Positions 10,771-21,856 of a stretch of 64,000 nt of DNA are shown one piece after another. Positions within the stretch are counted from its first letter, which is position 1. Each line of letters opens with the position of its first letter. Below the pieces are notes generated by a model, which worked only from the letters and a program-made list of their open reading frames with translations, was not told the origin of the DNA and made no database searches. The translations under genes were made by a program, and so were the position numbers. The stretch is from NCBI GenBank assembly GCA_946122785.1, contig CAMGYJ010000006.1:1364001-1428000 (forward strand). The letters are read 5' to 3'. Origin of the DNA: Linum tenue (taxonomy: Eukaryota > Streptophyta > Magnoliopsida > Malpighiales > Linaceae).

Positions 10771-12344
10771 ATCGAATTTAACTATGATTGCTTAATTTTT
10801 GAAAATGTATCGTTGATAAAAAGAATTTTGCTATGATAATAGAATTATAAGTCGCTTCGAATTGAATTAAACAAATTAGTTGGGAAAAAACATTTAGCGC
10901 TCAATAAATCTATAGAATATTCCAAGAATATTAGCAATAGCAATGACGTAATAAGAACATATAAAATTGAAACAGTGTTGGGATTCATAGTTGGATTCCA
11001 ATTATTCCAACTCCCCCACCCACATAGCTCTCTATATAAAATAAGATCCTCCACTACCTACCTTTACACCATTAATAAAATGTCTGTGATGATCTGAGAT
11101 CAGTGAACCTATTCATATTCCCACACCACATACTAAACACTAAATCAGAACAACGAATCAACTCTTCTCCCTGCCAATAGAAACAAACAAGGGAAAAGTA
11201 AACAATCTGTCTTCATCATCATCTATCCTATACTTCCCCTTAATGCTCTCCAAATCTTCCCTTCTTTATTTTATTCATATTTGAGTTCACATTGGGTTTG
11301 TGGTAAATCTCTCATTTATATTATGTTTTCCTCCCTAGATATAACCTACAATCCTTTGTTAGTATATGAAGATGGGTGAGCATTCTCCAAAGTTGTTTTT
11401 AAGGGGTTGAGTAGCATAAGTTCGGGTATAGCAAAGACTTTGTAAACCCCTTTTCTTCGCACTTTCTTTTTCCCATAATGTTCTCTATTCTCTAGCATTC
11501 ACTCTTTTTTTTTTCTCTCTCTGATTCATCAGTTGATTAGCCAAGTTATTGATCGCCGATTGTTTGCCTAACATGCTCTCATGAGTGATTTTCGTGACAT
11601 TTTAATGGGCAGTTATTACCTATTTTGATCCTTACCATAGACAGGAGATAGATAGAGAGTTACCTAGCCAAAATCAACTATGATAATATTACTTTAACCA
11701 AAAGCCCTCTTTATAATAACTTTGTTGATCCATTTGAATTAAACTAATCACACCATCATACTAAAAGTGGGAAAAGGGAGAAAAGAGGGATGAATAAGAA
11801 CCCACATCTCCTTATCTTTCCTCCCTCACTTTCATCTCCCACCCAAATCAAACAAAAAAATACCCTAATGTAATTCATACTTATTGACTTGTATTATGTT
11901 ATGTGTATCAGTGTGTATAAATATATGCATAAACAAATACCCATCCATCCACCTCCCATTTTCCATTCTTCCAACGTAGCTTGTATTGTAGTAGTAGCCT
12001 TGCTCGGCGAGCCCTCGTGGGAAGAATCTCAATCTCTCCTTCTCTCTGTTCCCCTGACCTGAATCCCTCCTTCTATTCAGCTAGCTACACCACCACCAGC
12101 TACTCTGTTCTTCTTCAGTTCTTCGAAGACGTTTCTTCCTTGTCCACCAAGCGTGAACTAGGGGCCGTTCTCCCATACCCTTTTCCCCCATTTCTCGCTT
12201 AATTCAAGGACTCGTCCACGAGGTTTTCATTTCTTCCACGGCCTTCTTTCCCCCTTGAAGCAGGGGAAGGGTACAGTTAAAGTGGGAGGGCGGGGAAGAA
12301 GAAGCTTAGCCTAGCTAAGATCCAGTACAGTAAGCTCATTATCC
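10771..12344. other. Upstream region and probable long 5' leader of the HMA gene
   Basis: There is no coding gene here. The stretch is rich in CT tracts and has two TATA-like sites, TATATAAAATA near 11034 and TATAAATATA near 11916. The open stretch at 11981-12202 starts with TTG, not ATG, and lies in the presumed 5' leader. An intron in the 5' leader is possible but I cannot place it. Confidence 0.5.
11916..11925 (+). promoter_or_regulatory. Candidate TATA box for the HMA gene
   Basis: TATAAATATA sits about 430 bp upstream of the HMA start codon and would give a leader of about 400 nt. A second TATA-like site at 11034 is an alternative. This rests on consensus alone. Confidence 0.35.
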
Positions 12345-15300
12345 ATGGCGATGGCGGGCGGCGATCAGAAGATGCAGAAGAGCTACTTCGACGTCCTCGG
12401 CCTGTGCTGCTCGTCGGAGGTGCCACTGGTCGAGAACATCCTCAAATCTCTCGACGGAGTCAAGGAAGTCTCTGTTGTCGTCCCCACCAGGACCGTCATC
12501 GTCGTCCATGACACCTTGCTGGTTTCCCAGCTCCAGATTGGTACGTAAGAAAAGCTTCTTACTTTGTTTGTTTTAGTGAATAACGTAATTTCCGTGCCAA
12601 GATAGTGAGTTATGTTATGATGGCGATGCAGTGAAGGCGTTGAACACGGCCAGGTTGGAAGCGAACGTAAGATTGGACGGAAGCAGTGTCGCCGGCGGTG
12701 GGAGCTACAGGAAGAAATGGCCGAGTCCGTACGCAATGGGGAGTGGGGCCTTGCTGTTGATTTCGCTTCTCAAGTTTGTGTTCCCGCCGATGAAGTGGGT
12801 CGCCGTCGCTGCCGTCGCCGTCGGGATCCCACCTATCCTGCTCAAAGCCATCGCCTCCATCAGAAACTTGAGGCTCGACGTCACCGTCCTTGTTCTCATC
12901 GCCGGTACGTCTGCCATTCAATTGTGTTATGTGTGTGTCAGTGTTGACCAAGTCAACCAAAAGACACGAATATATGATACGAGGCTGCAATGCAAAAGAG
13001 ATTCCAAATCGACAACGATTGGCCCAACTTTCGCTATATATCTCTCTACCAGTACTTTTCCCCTGTCACCTAAGCTTCATCACTAACACTAGTGTTTGTC
13101 TCCCACGTACACAGTTTTCCAAGATACGTATTGGATACCACAGACCTACGTATTTTAAATATGCCTAACATGTGATGACCAAATTCATGTATATGAGCAG
13201 TTATATCAACGTTGGCCATGAAAGACTACACAGAAGCAGCCACCGTGGTATTCCTCTTCACTATTGCCGACTGGTTGGAGTCTAGAGCAAGCCATAAAGT
13301 AAAGCTAAATCATTCTAATGAAACCACGTATTCCTAACTCAAGGTTCAAACTCGGATTGATGGACTTACCACACGTTTCACAGGCCAATGCAGTGATGAC
13401 TTCTTTGATGAGCATCGCACCTCACAAGGCCACCATAGCCGAGACAGGGGAAGAAGTTGACGTCAATGAGGTGAAGGTGAACACGGTCGTGGCTGTCAAG
13501 GCCGGCCAGGCCATCCCGATAGATGGAATCGTGGTGGATGGGCAGTGCGAGGTCGACGAGAAGTCGCTGACTGGAGAGTCCTTCCCGGTTCCTAAGCAGA
13601 AGGATTCGACTGTCTGGGCTGGGACCATCAACCTCAGTGGCTACATCAGTGTGAAAACCACGGCCCTGGCTGAAGACTGTGTGGTGGCCAAGATGGCGAA
13701 GCTCGTCGAAGAAGCTCAAAACAGCAAGTCCAAGACGCAGAGGTTCATTGACCAATGTGCTCAGTACTACACTCCAGGTATGACCTATTGAATCACTCTA
13801 TACAAAGGTTAGATGCTTAGATCAGTAAGCTAAGAAATGTAACAAATTGCTAACTGAACCAAGTATATGATATCTCATTTTGTTTTCTCCTGGCAGCAAT
13901 CATAGTGATATCAGCAAGTCTCGCTGTAATTCCTCTGGCTTTGAGGGTTCATAACAAGGAGTACTGGTTTCATTTAGCACTTGTCGTGCTAGTGAGCGCA
14001 TGTCCATGTGCTCTGGTCCTCTCCACGCCAGTTGCAACATTCTGTGCACTCACAAAGGCAGCAACTGCTGGTCTCCTCATCAAAGGAGGCGATTACCTCG
14101 AAACCCTTGCCAAGATTAAGGTTCTTGCGTTCGACAAGACTGGCACCATCACGAGGGGGGACTTCGTCGTTTCAGATTTCAGGTCTTTGAGTGATGATTT
14201 CAGCATAGAGACATTGGTTTACTGGTAAGCAAGCCAGTGGCATTTTTTCAGCAAGTAGGAGATACATAATGTAGTTTTAGGAAGTACACCTCTGACCTCT
14301 CAATGAAGAAACAATGTTTGATTCTGCAGGGTGTCGAGCATAGAGAGCAAGTCTGGTCACCCGATGGCGGCTGCACTGGTCGAATATGGCAGGTCGATTT
14401 TGGTAGAACCAAGTCCTGAAAACGTGGATGAATACGACAACATTCCTGGTGAAGGCATTCATGGCAAGATTGATGGAAGAGACATCTACATTGGAAATAA
14501 GAAGATTGCTACCAGAGCTGGTTCAACAACTGGTAAAAGAAACCATACTTTTTTACTTTGTTCTGAAGACAATTAAACATCCAGCATTATGTTTCTTCAC
14601 ATCCTTAACGAGTCTTTTGCTCTATGATGCTGCAGTTCCAGCAGTTGAAGATGGTGGGAAGGGAGGAATGACAATCGGATATGTCTACTGTGGAGGAACC
14701 CTCATTGGCACATTCAATCTCTCTGACAGCTGTAGGACCGGGGTGAAAGAAGCAGTCAACCAGCTCAAGGCAATGGGGATAAGAACTGCTATGCTTACAG
14801 GGGATAGCCAAGGAGCAGCCATGCATGCTCAGCAACAGCTAGAGAATGCTCTTGAGGAAGTCCATGCAGAGCTTTTACCTGAAGACAAGGCAAGGATAAT
14901 AGGAGACTTCAAGAGAAAGCGAGGGCCCACAGCAATGGTGGGAGATGGTGTGAACGACGCCCCTGCTTTAGCCACTGCTGATATCGGTATTTCGATGGGC
15001 ATTTCGGGTTCTGCACTTGCCACAGAAACTGGACACGTGATTCTCATGTCAAACGACATCAGGAAAGTGCCGAAAGTCATCAAGCTGGCAAGGAAAGCTC
15101 ATAGAAAGGTGATTGAGAATGTTGTCTTTTCAATCTTCACAAAGGGTTCCATCCTCGCTTTGGCATTCGCCGGTCATCCACTGATCTGGGCTGCTGTTCT
15201 CGCTGATGTTGGCACTTGTGTGATTGTGATTCTGAATAGTATGTTGCTCCTAAGAGAGAGCCACAAGCATACTGCAAGTCATACCCACAAGCATAATGCA

Positions 15301-16320
15301 AGTCATTCCCACAAACATGCTGCATCACATAGCCACAAAGACCATCATCATAAGGAACAGAACTGCTGTTCGAATCAAAAGACTGAAAAGGTATGCCACT
15401 CTGAAAAGACTAAATGCTGCGCATCAAAGAGCCAGACTAACCTTCATACAGCGAAATCTTGTGAAGATGCTAAATGCATGAAATCAACAAGCTGTGGAGG
15501 TAAGAGTGCAAAAGAAGATTTGGAGCACTGCCATAAAGTGCAGACAGACAGTCACAACAACCATGGGTGTTCACGAGCACACCAGCCAGCCCCATGCACT
15601 GGCACAGGGCATCATCAGTCTGAAAAGGCATGCCATTCTCAGAAGACTCAATGCTGTACGCCAAAGAGTCAGCCTAGCCTTCATACAGCAAAATCTTGTA
15701 AAGATTCTAAGTGCTTAAAATCGGATGGTTGTGGAGGGAATGATGCATCTAAGGATTCTAAGCACAACCATGGGTGTTCAAGTACTCATGAGCCAAGCTT
15801 AAACACTTGCACACAGAATCATGAAAGCGAAATTTCAGTAGAAGCACATGGAAGCTATCGAAGAGAAGAGAACTTGCCAGAGCAGACACACTACCATACT
15901 GCACATTGCCAGATGGTCACTCATGATGGCAGTGATCTCAATGACTCTACCAGTGATCTGGAAAAGGGAGAGGCCATAGCCATCCATGGGGATTGCCACT
16001 TCATCCATTGCGATCATGTTGATATTCATAGGAGTGATGTTCCATTAGAGAACAAGAGCACTGCAGCATCCAGTTGTTGTAGCACAGAAGTTGAACCTAA
16101 CCCCGATTGTTGTAAAAGCAACATCAACCCTTCTGAGAGCTTCAGTTGCATGCCAGTGAGTTCTTGCCATGATGCAATTTCAAACAGCCATCATTGCAGG
16201 AACTCAGAGCAAAGGGAGATTGACAGTTGCTGCAAGAGCTACATGAGAGAATGTTGCAGGAGAAATGGGCATTTTTCTACTGGCTTAGGTGGAGGCTTAT
16301 CTGAAATAGTCATAGAATAG
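12345..16320 (+). CDS. HMA4: P1B-2-type heavy-metal (Zn/Cd) ATPase, HMA2/HMA4-like
   Basis: Seven exons (12345-12540, 12632-12904, 13201-13298, 13384-13777, 13897-14224, 14330-14532, 14636-16320) join in phase to 1058 residues. The N-terminal metal-binding domain has GLCCSSE (residues 19-25), the CC-x-x-E signature of Zn/Cd pumps rather than the copper-type GMTCxxC. Core motifs are [14 protein letters not shown] at 356-358 in a membrane helix, the phosphorylated DKTGT at 400-404, SGHPMAA, MLTGDS and [13 protein letters not shown]. From about residue 706 there is a 350-residue soluble tail rich in His and with seven Cys-Cys pairs. Plant HMA2/4 export Zn and Cd from root pericycle cells for xylem loading, and the tail binds zinc. 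HMA2 versus HMA4 cannot be decided here; the long tail favours HMA4-like behaviour. The tail contains two internal tandem repeats (see repeats and findings). Confidence 0.93.
15262..15351 (+). repeat. 24-bp coding minisatellite in the HMA tail
   Basis: Three full 24-bp units (15262, 15286, 15310) and a partial fourth encode an octapeptide of the form HKHxASHx with His at fixed places. Unit length is a multiple of three, so copy number can change without a frameshift. Confidence 0.85.
15392..15830 (+). repeat. 237-bp tandem duplication within the HMA tail
   Basis: Two copies (from about 15392 and about 15629) encode parallel blocks: [14 protein letters not shown] / [14 protein letters not shown], then [15 protein letters not shown] / [15 protein letters not shown], then CGG and NHGCS. 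The offset is 237 bp, exactly 79 codons. Each copy contributes one Cys-Cys pair and further single Cys and His residues. Confidence 0.85.
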
Positions 16321-16813
16321 CTACAGCCTAATAGGACAAAAATTAAAAAGGTGTAAGATGTGAGGTCTGCTTGATTGCGCAAGCACTAGTACATAAACAA
16401 TAAGTTTTGGGAAACCTGTATATGGAGAAGCCAAGGGATAAAATCGAACTTGCAGTGAGCAGAGAGAGGTGGGTAGAAAAATTATATAGATATTGGCTTA
16501 AGTTGATCAGTGTATATCTTTCTGTATGATGAAAAGAAAAATGGAATACACAAGGTTACTTCAAATAGCAATCATACACCATTTCTCTCCAGCTTCCTTT
16601 ACTAGCAATTAGTGCTCAAATAACTTACAATGTCATGTACCAATAGACCCCCCCAATGTTTGCCACAAATCCAATATAAAGGTAGAAGATAATATTGGCT
16701 GGTAGATCATAAAATCAATCAGGATGTCACACCAAAGTGGAATAACCATGTAATCCAGAAACTGGTTCTTTATCTATAAGTTACGCAAAGATGTAGTAAC
16801 ATAATCTGCAGAC
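16321..16813. other. Shared 3' region of HMA and GPP genes
   Basis: This is a 490-bp gap between converging stop codons and holds the 3' UTRs. No other feature is seen. Confidence 0.6.
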
Positions 16814-18121
16814 CTAAGTCTCCCCATCTTCAAAAGCAGGCAGGCCCCAAGGCTGTGGATTGAAATCCAATAAGGAGCTTATAACTTGATCTGCAGCAGC
16901 ATGATGAGAGGCATCGAGCCTTGGATCAGGAACCATTACTGCATACCTATAACAAGGTTTCAAGACGAAGTCGGCTCAAATACAAGAACCCAATAGATAT
17001 TACCAATGCACAAACAATTTCACAAAAAGCACTTACATTCCAGCATTCTTAGCAGCAAGAACGCCTGAAGGAGCATCTTCAAACACAAGAACATTCTTGG
17101 GGTCAACAGGCCCATTCTGCCAAATCAAGATCGCCATTTTTTTAGCTAGCTTATATACAAGTACAACAATGTTTACTGACACTAGTTTAACGCAAGAATA
17201 GATTTAAAAAACACCTCAAATCTCCTTGATGCAGCAAGGAAAATATCTGGTGACGGCTTTCCTTGTTTAACTTCTGGATCATCTCCTCGAACAATGTGAT
17301 GCATCAAAGAGAAAAGCTCCCTGTGCTTTGTTGTCTTCAGTTCAAAATGACGAGTATGGGACCTGAAAAGACCATGCTTCCCTTTAAACATTGCAGAAAC
17401 TGGAAGGGGGAAGAACTCTCCAGAAAACCCATAAATCAACCCCAAGTATCCAGCACATTTACCCAGTTGCTACACAAATTGGGATTCCTTTCGCGTGGAG
17501 ATGCTTGATCAAACGACTAGCTCCTGATCGATAATTCATTCATATCAGCAAAAGAAAAAACGAGGGGCATGTGGAATGAATCTACCAATGTAGCAACGAA
17601 ATGAAATAACAAAGCGTACCTGGCATAAGCTCACTATTGGGGAACATACTCTTCAACATGGCCTCTCTTTCAGCGAGAAAGTCCTCAGCTGAGAGAGTAT
17701 CACTGATCCCAGTTTCCTCCACGAACACACGAGCTGCCTCTATTGCTTTCTTCCCCATCATTTTTGGCTTCAGATTCCAATCGAATGTTTTGCCATATCT
17801 CGCAAGTATGACCTCCTGGACTTCCGTGTAGAAGTTCTCCGTATCTACAGAAACCTCATAAACAACCAACAACTCAGTTGGAGACGCAAGTAATGAACAA
17901 ACACCAAGACGAGGTTAAACTTGGCCCATTGAAATCTGGGTTATAATTGGGATTCGAAGAATACTGCCATCTTAAGATCTATGATTGGAATCCAAAACCA
18001 GATCTACGTACAAGCGAAGGTGTTCGATGAAATTACCCAGCAAGAGGCCGTCCATGTCGAAGATCACGTGAGTGATGGGGCCTTTCGTGTCGGCAAGAGG
18101 AGAGCCGGAGGGATCTCCCAT
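16814..18121 (-). CDS. GPP2: HAD-superfamily DL-glycerol-3-phosphatase, GPP/GS1 type
   Basis: Six exons (18121-18037, 17844-17620, 17523-17463, 17362-17215, 17116-17037, 16946-16814) give 243 residues. The HAD nucleophile motif is DMDGLLLDT (Asp22, Asp24, split by intron 1). The cap region has [19 protein letters not shown] and [14 protein letters not shown]; motif II is ICVATGS; a Lys region lies at [17 protein letters not shown]; and motif IV is [18 protein letters not shown]. Family members in Arabidopsis dephosphorylate glycerol-3-phosphate; this one has no obvious transit peptide, like cytosolic GPP2. A glycolate-phosphatase or sugar-phosphatase side activity cannot be excluded from sequence. 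It ends facing the HMA gene tail to tail. Confidence 0.92.
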
Positions 18122-19116
18122 TGCACGGCGGAGCTTGAGTGCGGATACTCGGAGGTCTTGGACGGGAGAAGTTGCGATTGCTTGCTACTTGCTAGTTGCT
18201 ACTGAGGCGACGGAAATTGAAAAGCGGGTGCAGAGATTCCCGGGCTCTCGAATCAGTTTTTTTACCGCTTTTTTATGCTCCTTTTTCATTTTTACCGCCT
18301 GCTCTGACTGTAACTGCGCCTACTGAGAGGAGTTGCCGAGTTGGGCAACCGTTAGCCCAAATCGCTAAATCGAACCAAGATTTTTTTTATTTCAGGGTGG
18401 TTGAAGATTTTGTAAATGAGGCAATTTGACTACCAAAAAATTATTTCAACTCATAATTTATGTATTTTTTCAAAATATTTGTCATGTTTTTGTCAATTTA
18501 AATTGATACAAAACGAAGGAATTTAAATTGGTTTTTAGTTCAATTGTTGCATTCCTAATTTCCTATTGTTGCCAAATGACACAGTTTGACTCAATTACTT
18601 CATTTTGACATAATCATGTCAAATTAAATTATTTTGATGCAATTGGGTCAAAACGTCTCATCCAATTCCATCATCAAAACGAACCTTACTTTAGCATTAC
18701 AATTTACAACTATGTAAAGATAGATAAATCCACCATATTGTACTGGCAAGATAAATCATCCAAATGAACCTAAGTTTAGCATTACAATTTACAACTAGAT
18801 AAATCCACCATACTGTACTGGCGATATATTTCATCCAAACTAACCTTAGTTTAGTTTAGCATTACAATTTTACAACTAGATTATGAGAGATAAATCTACC
18901 ATAAATCTACCATAATGTAGCGACATAAACATGATTCTTCATGATTTTGTTATATAATACCTTAACTCGTTAACCTGAACGGTTCAAATACGAATTCACA
19001 AACATAAACCATGCAACACTCCAAGAGTGTTAATACATTCTTTTTGCAAACGCAAGATAAAAGGACCCTCATAGTCTCGGAACCTAGCAAAACTGTTAAA
19101 CTAAAGCTCACTCAGC
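18122..19116. other. Intergenic region between GPP and SET-domain genes
   Basis: After the GPP leader (to about 18350) the DNA is AT-rich with a short tandem repeat cluster at 18678-18900 (annotated separately). No gene is seen. Confidence 0.55.
18678..18900. repeat. Short tandem repeat of about 80 bp, 2.5 copies
   Basis: Units begin with AACGAACCTTACTTTAGCAT at 18678 and near-identical words at about 18760 and about 18839. Each continues with TTACAATTTACAACTA and, in the first two, ATCCACCATA(T/C)TGTACTGGC. The third is truncated. Confidence 0.7.
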
Positions 19117-21856
19117 CTAGCTGGTGCACTTCTGCAGATGAGTTTGCAGCAGCCTGATGCCATCATCACACGAGGAAAGAATCGAGGATATGATCCTCCT
19201 TTGTCCTTCTTTGAACTCAACAGCCAACTTAATGTCCCACCTTTCACAGTCCTCGCTGAATAAGGATTCAAAAACAAACTGTCAGTTATAACGCCATGCA
19301 TAGTGCCAAGTATGGCTGGTTCCAAAGCTCAAAGCTTTACCCATAATCCGAGGTTGTGTCACCAAGATTCTCCATCATACTGTTGAAGGTGGTGACCAGG
19401 TCTTCGAGGACCTCAATGTCCACTTCCATGTCTTCCTTTTTCTGGAGGTGGAAAATGAAACAACGCAGGAAAAAAATCAAAACATGTGAATGTAGCTTAG
19501 GAGGAATAACAAACACATGACCAAAGACTCGGACTTTACAATTGTTGTGGTGTTAGGCATGTGATCACGAGCCTTTCTCAAGTAATTTAGCAATGGAGTT
19601 GGCAAGCCATAGTGGAAGATGCCATGGTTGTTTGAGAACCAGGTACCTCGCACCATGTGAGTAGTCCAGGGGGAATCATCGTAACAATCAGCCTTGCCTG
19701 CATCGATATCTGCAGGAGTAGACACGAATGGTGATACCATAGGCTAGGCGCAAACACGACCACACCGATGTCATGGATTGTATATCCAAGTTACCTATTG
19801 GAATCACATTGTAAGGATTGTCTCCTTGTGGTGAGAAGCCATAGAATGTGATCAAATGTGAGCTCGACAAGTTCCCATAGCTAAGGCAGCATTGCTCTCC
19901 AGCCAAACAAGGCCTCGACAGTGGGAACTTCAATGTATTCGTTGCAGAATCTACTTTGCCATAGTGAGTGATATGTGGGTAAAGCTGCATAATAGATCAA
20001 AGCACAGACCTTCCCACTGATGTTGGTAACTGATATAAACCAAGGACAGGTGAAATGGGGTGGGGGGATTACCGAGTGATTGAGAAAGCCGGCAATTGGT
20101 ACCAAACAAGTCCTCAACTTGCCATCGGCAAACATGATCTTCATGCTGTTGGAGTACCACAACTCACAAGCCCATAAGAAATTCTCCCATGTATATGTCT
20201 CCGAGGGAAATGTGCCAGGATAGTTGCTGCATAGAGCAGGAACCAGCTCCTCGTATTGAACGCGCAAGTGCTGTCCACAATATTATATTCATCAATAGTT
20301 GGTCATTTTTCCATATTTTCATCAAGCTCAAGAGAGAATACAACTACAGATAACCTCTTTTGCTTGCATTATCTCCTCCAACAAAGTGGTTCCATCCAAA
20401 GCCATCATTGCACTGACGCCAAAGCTCAGTCCTAGAGAGATGAACATTCAATCCCAGAGGAATTACTATCAAGAAGAACATAGCTTCTGAAGATGGCAAG
20501 AATAACTTCTCAATTCCACTAGATGTAAGTATATTCATTAGGCTAGCTCGTTATCCGAGCATAAACAAGTAAAACCTATTTATGCGAAACAAACAGGAAT
20601 ATCGATGGAAATTACCTGTGTTGAAAGCTTTTGGCAAAGTATCAAAGTAAACCCTGAATTTCGAGTAGCAGTTATGCCTTTCTTTCATGCTCCATAGAAG
20701 CATCATAGTCTCGGCAGAAATCCCCTCAATCCTCTCGAGAATTTTAAACTGCGATGGAGCTTAAGTAATAACCATCCACTGAGCCATGATGACCAGCAAC
20801 TGATAATAAGTAACATAAACCTTCCTAGACTAGGCAACATACCATGGCAGATTGACAAACAAGTTCCTCGGAGATTATGAGAGAGACTGGAATCTCCAAC
20901 GCGATGTCTCCAATTCCGAGATCTCTTTTCACTATGGCTCCTCTTCCAGCTCCTTCAATCACTATACGAAAGTGGGCGAAAGAAAAGAAGATGAGAATCA
21001 CATGCTACCATTCCTTTATATCAAATTACCACGTTGTTTCGACGTCTTAAAGCGACTTACATGCTATCTCCAAGCTTGTCTTCACACCATTGCTCTCTCC
21101 CCATTCCACCAACCGGTTTTCTTGACTAACGCAGTCACGATTTCTAGTAACTATGGACCCAACTAAGCTCTTCTCCCCGCATTCCTTTGTGATCCTGTCG
21201 TTGATTGCGTCTCTAAAGACCTGAGCTTTGATGGGTGCTTGATTAATGAGGGAAAGGATTGCATTTAGAGCCTCCACTTCGTTCCTGGTGCTGTAGAACT
21301 CCACTGGTCTACTTCCATCAAAGTCATTGAAGTAAAGTTCAACCTACAATTTCCTCCGCCCAATTGGAATAAAGACGAAATCTCCTAAAACATGAGCTAC
21401 CAAAATAAAGAATCAACCAAAGATGCAGAATTACCTCGTCTAAGTATATGATTCTTGCTACTTGGAGCAGCTTCTCCAAATTAGAAGCAACTGAATCGGG
21501 ACAATAAGAAGAATACTGAAGCTCTAGCTGCTCGCTAATGCTGAATCCCCTAGCGTGCAAAATTTGCTGCAAGAAGATACTTTATTCATGTTTATGAACA
21601 AAAGAAAAGAACTTCTTTACAGTTTCATGAGGATTACCTTCTTTTTGTCGAAAAAGGGGTCATCTTCGGACAGCTGAAGAAGTATTGTGCAGCTTTCGTT
21701 ATCTTCCATAATCAAGTTCCCGACATAGAAGTAAATGGGAGGCAGAGGTTGAGGTTGAGTTACGTAAGAAACGACCGGGAAATGATGGCAGCAGCGGCGC
21801 CGGAGTAGATTAGACGACTGAGAGAAGGCAAGAGATGAAAGAAAGGAAGACAACAT
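19117..21856 (-). CDS. SET-domain protein lysine methyltransferase (SETD3/Rubisco LSMT-like)
   Basis: Eleven exons (21856-21638, 21566-21435, 21343-21061, 20961-20843, 20748-20616, 20431-20355, 20270-20073, 19984-19795, 19709-19540, 19441-19341, 19255-19117) close in phase to 586 residues. SET features: the substrate-entry block LVEWGESNGVKTSL followed by GAGRGAIVKRDL, LEIPVSLIIS, the NHS motif at GFLNHS, and GEQCCLSYGNLSSSHLITFYGF with the conserved Tyr. The C-terminal part resembles the Rubsubst-bind domain. A domain of about 150 residues precedes the SET fold (SEDDPFFDKKK, LEKLLQVARIIYLDEVELYF). From memory the closest Arabidopsis gene is At2g18850, whose substrate is unknown. The first ATG gives an Arg-rich, acid-poor leader that could be an organelle transit peptide; a second ATG 49 codons later (MEDNESC) would give a cytosolic form. 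Confidence 0.88.

Noticed and set aside
11981..12202. A 73-codon frame upstream of the HMA gene
   Set aside because: It starts at TTG, lies in a probable 5' leader and has no recognisable product.
19101..19325. The 74-codon minus-strand frame ending CRSAPARLSEL
   Set aside because: It is the wrong frame; the spliced SET-domain gene uses another frame here, ending LLQTHLQKCTS.
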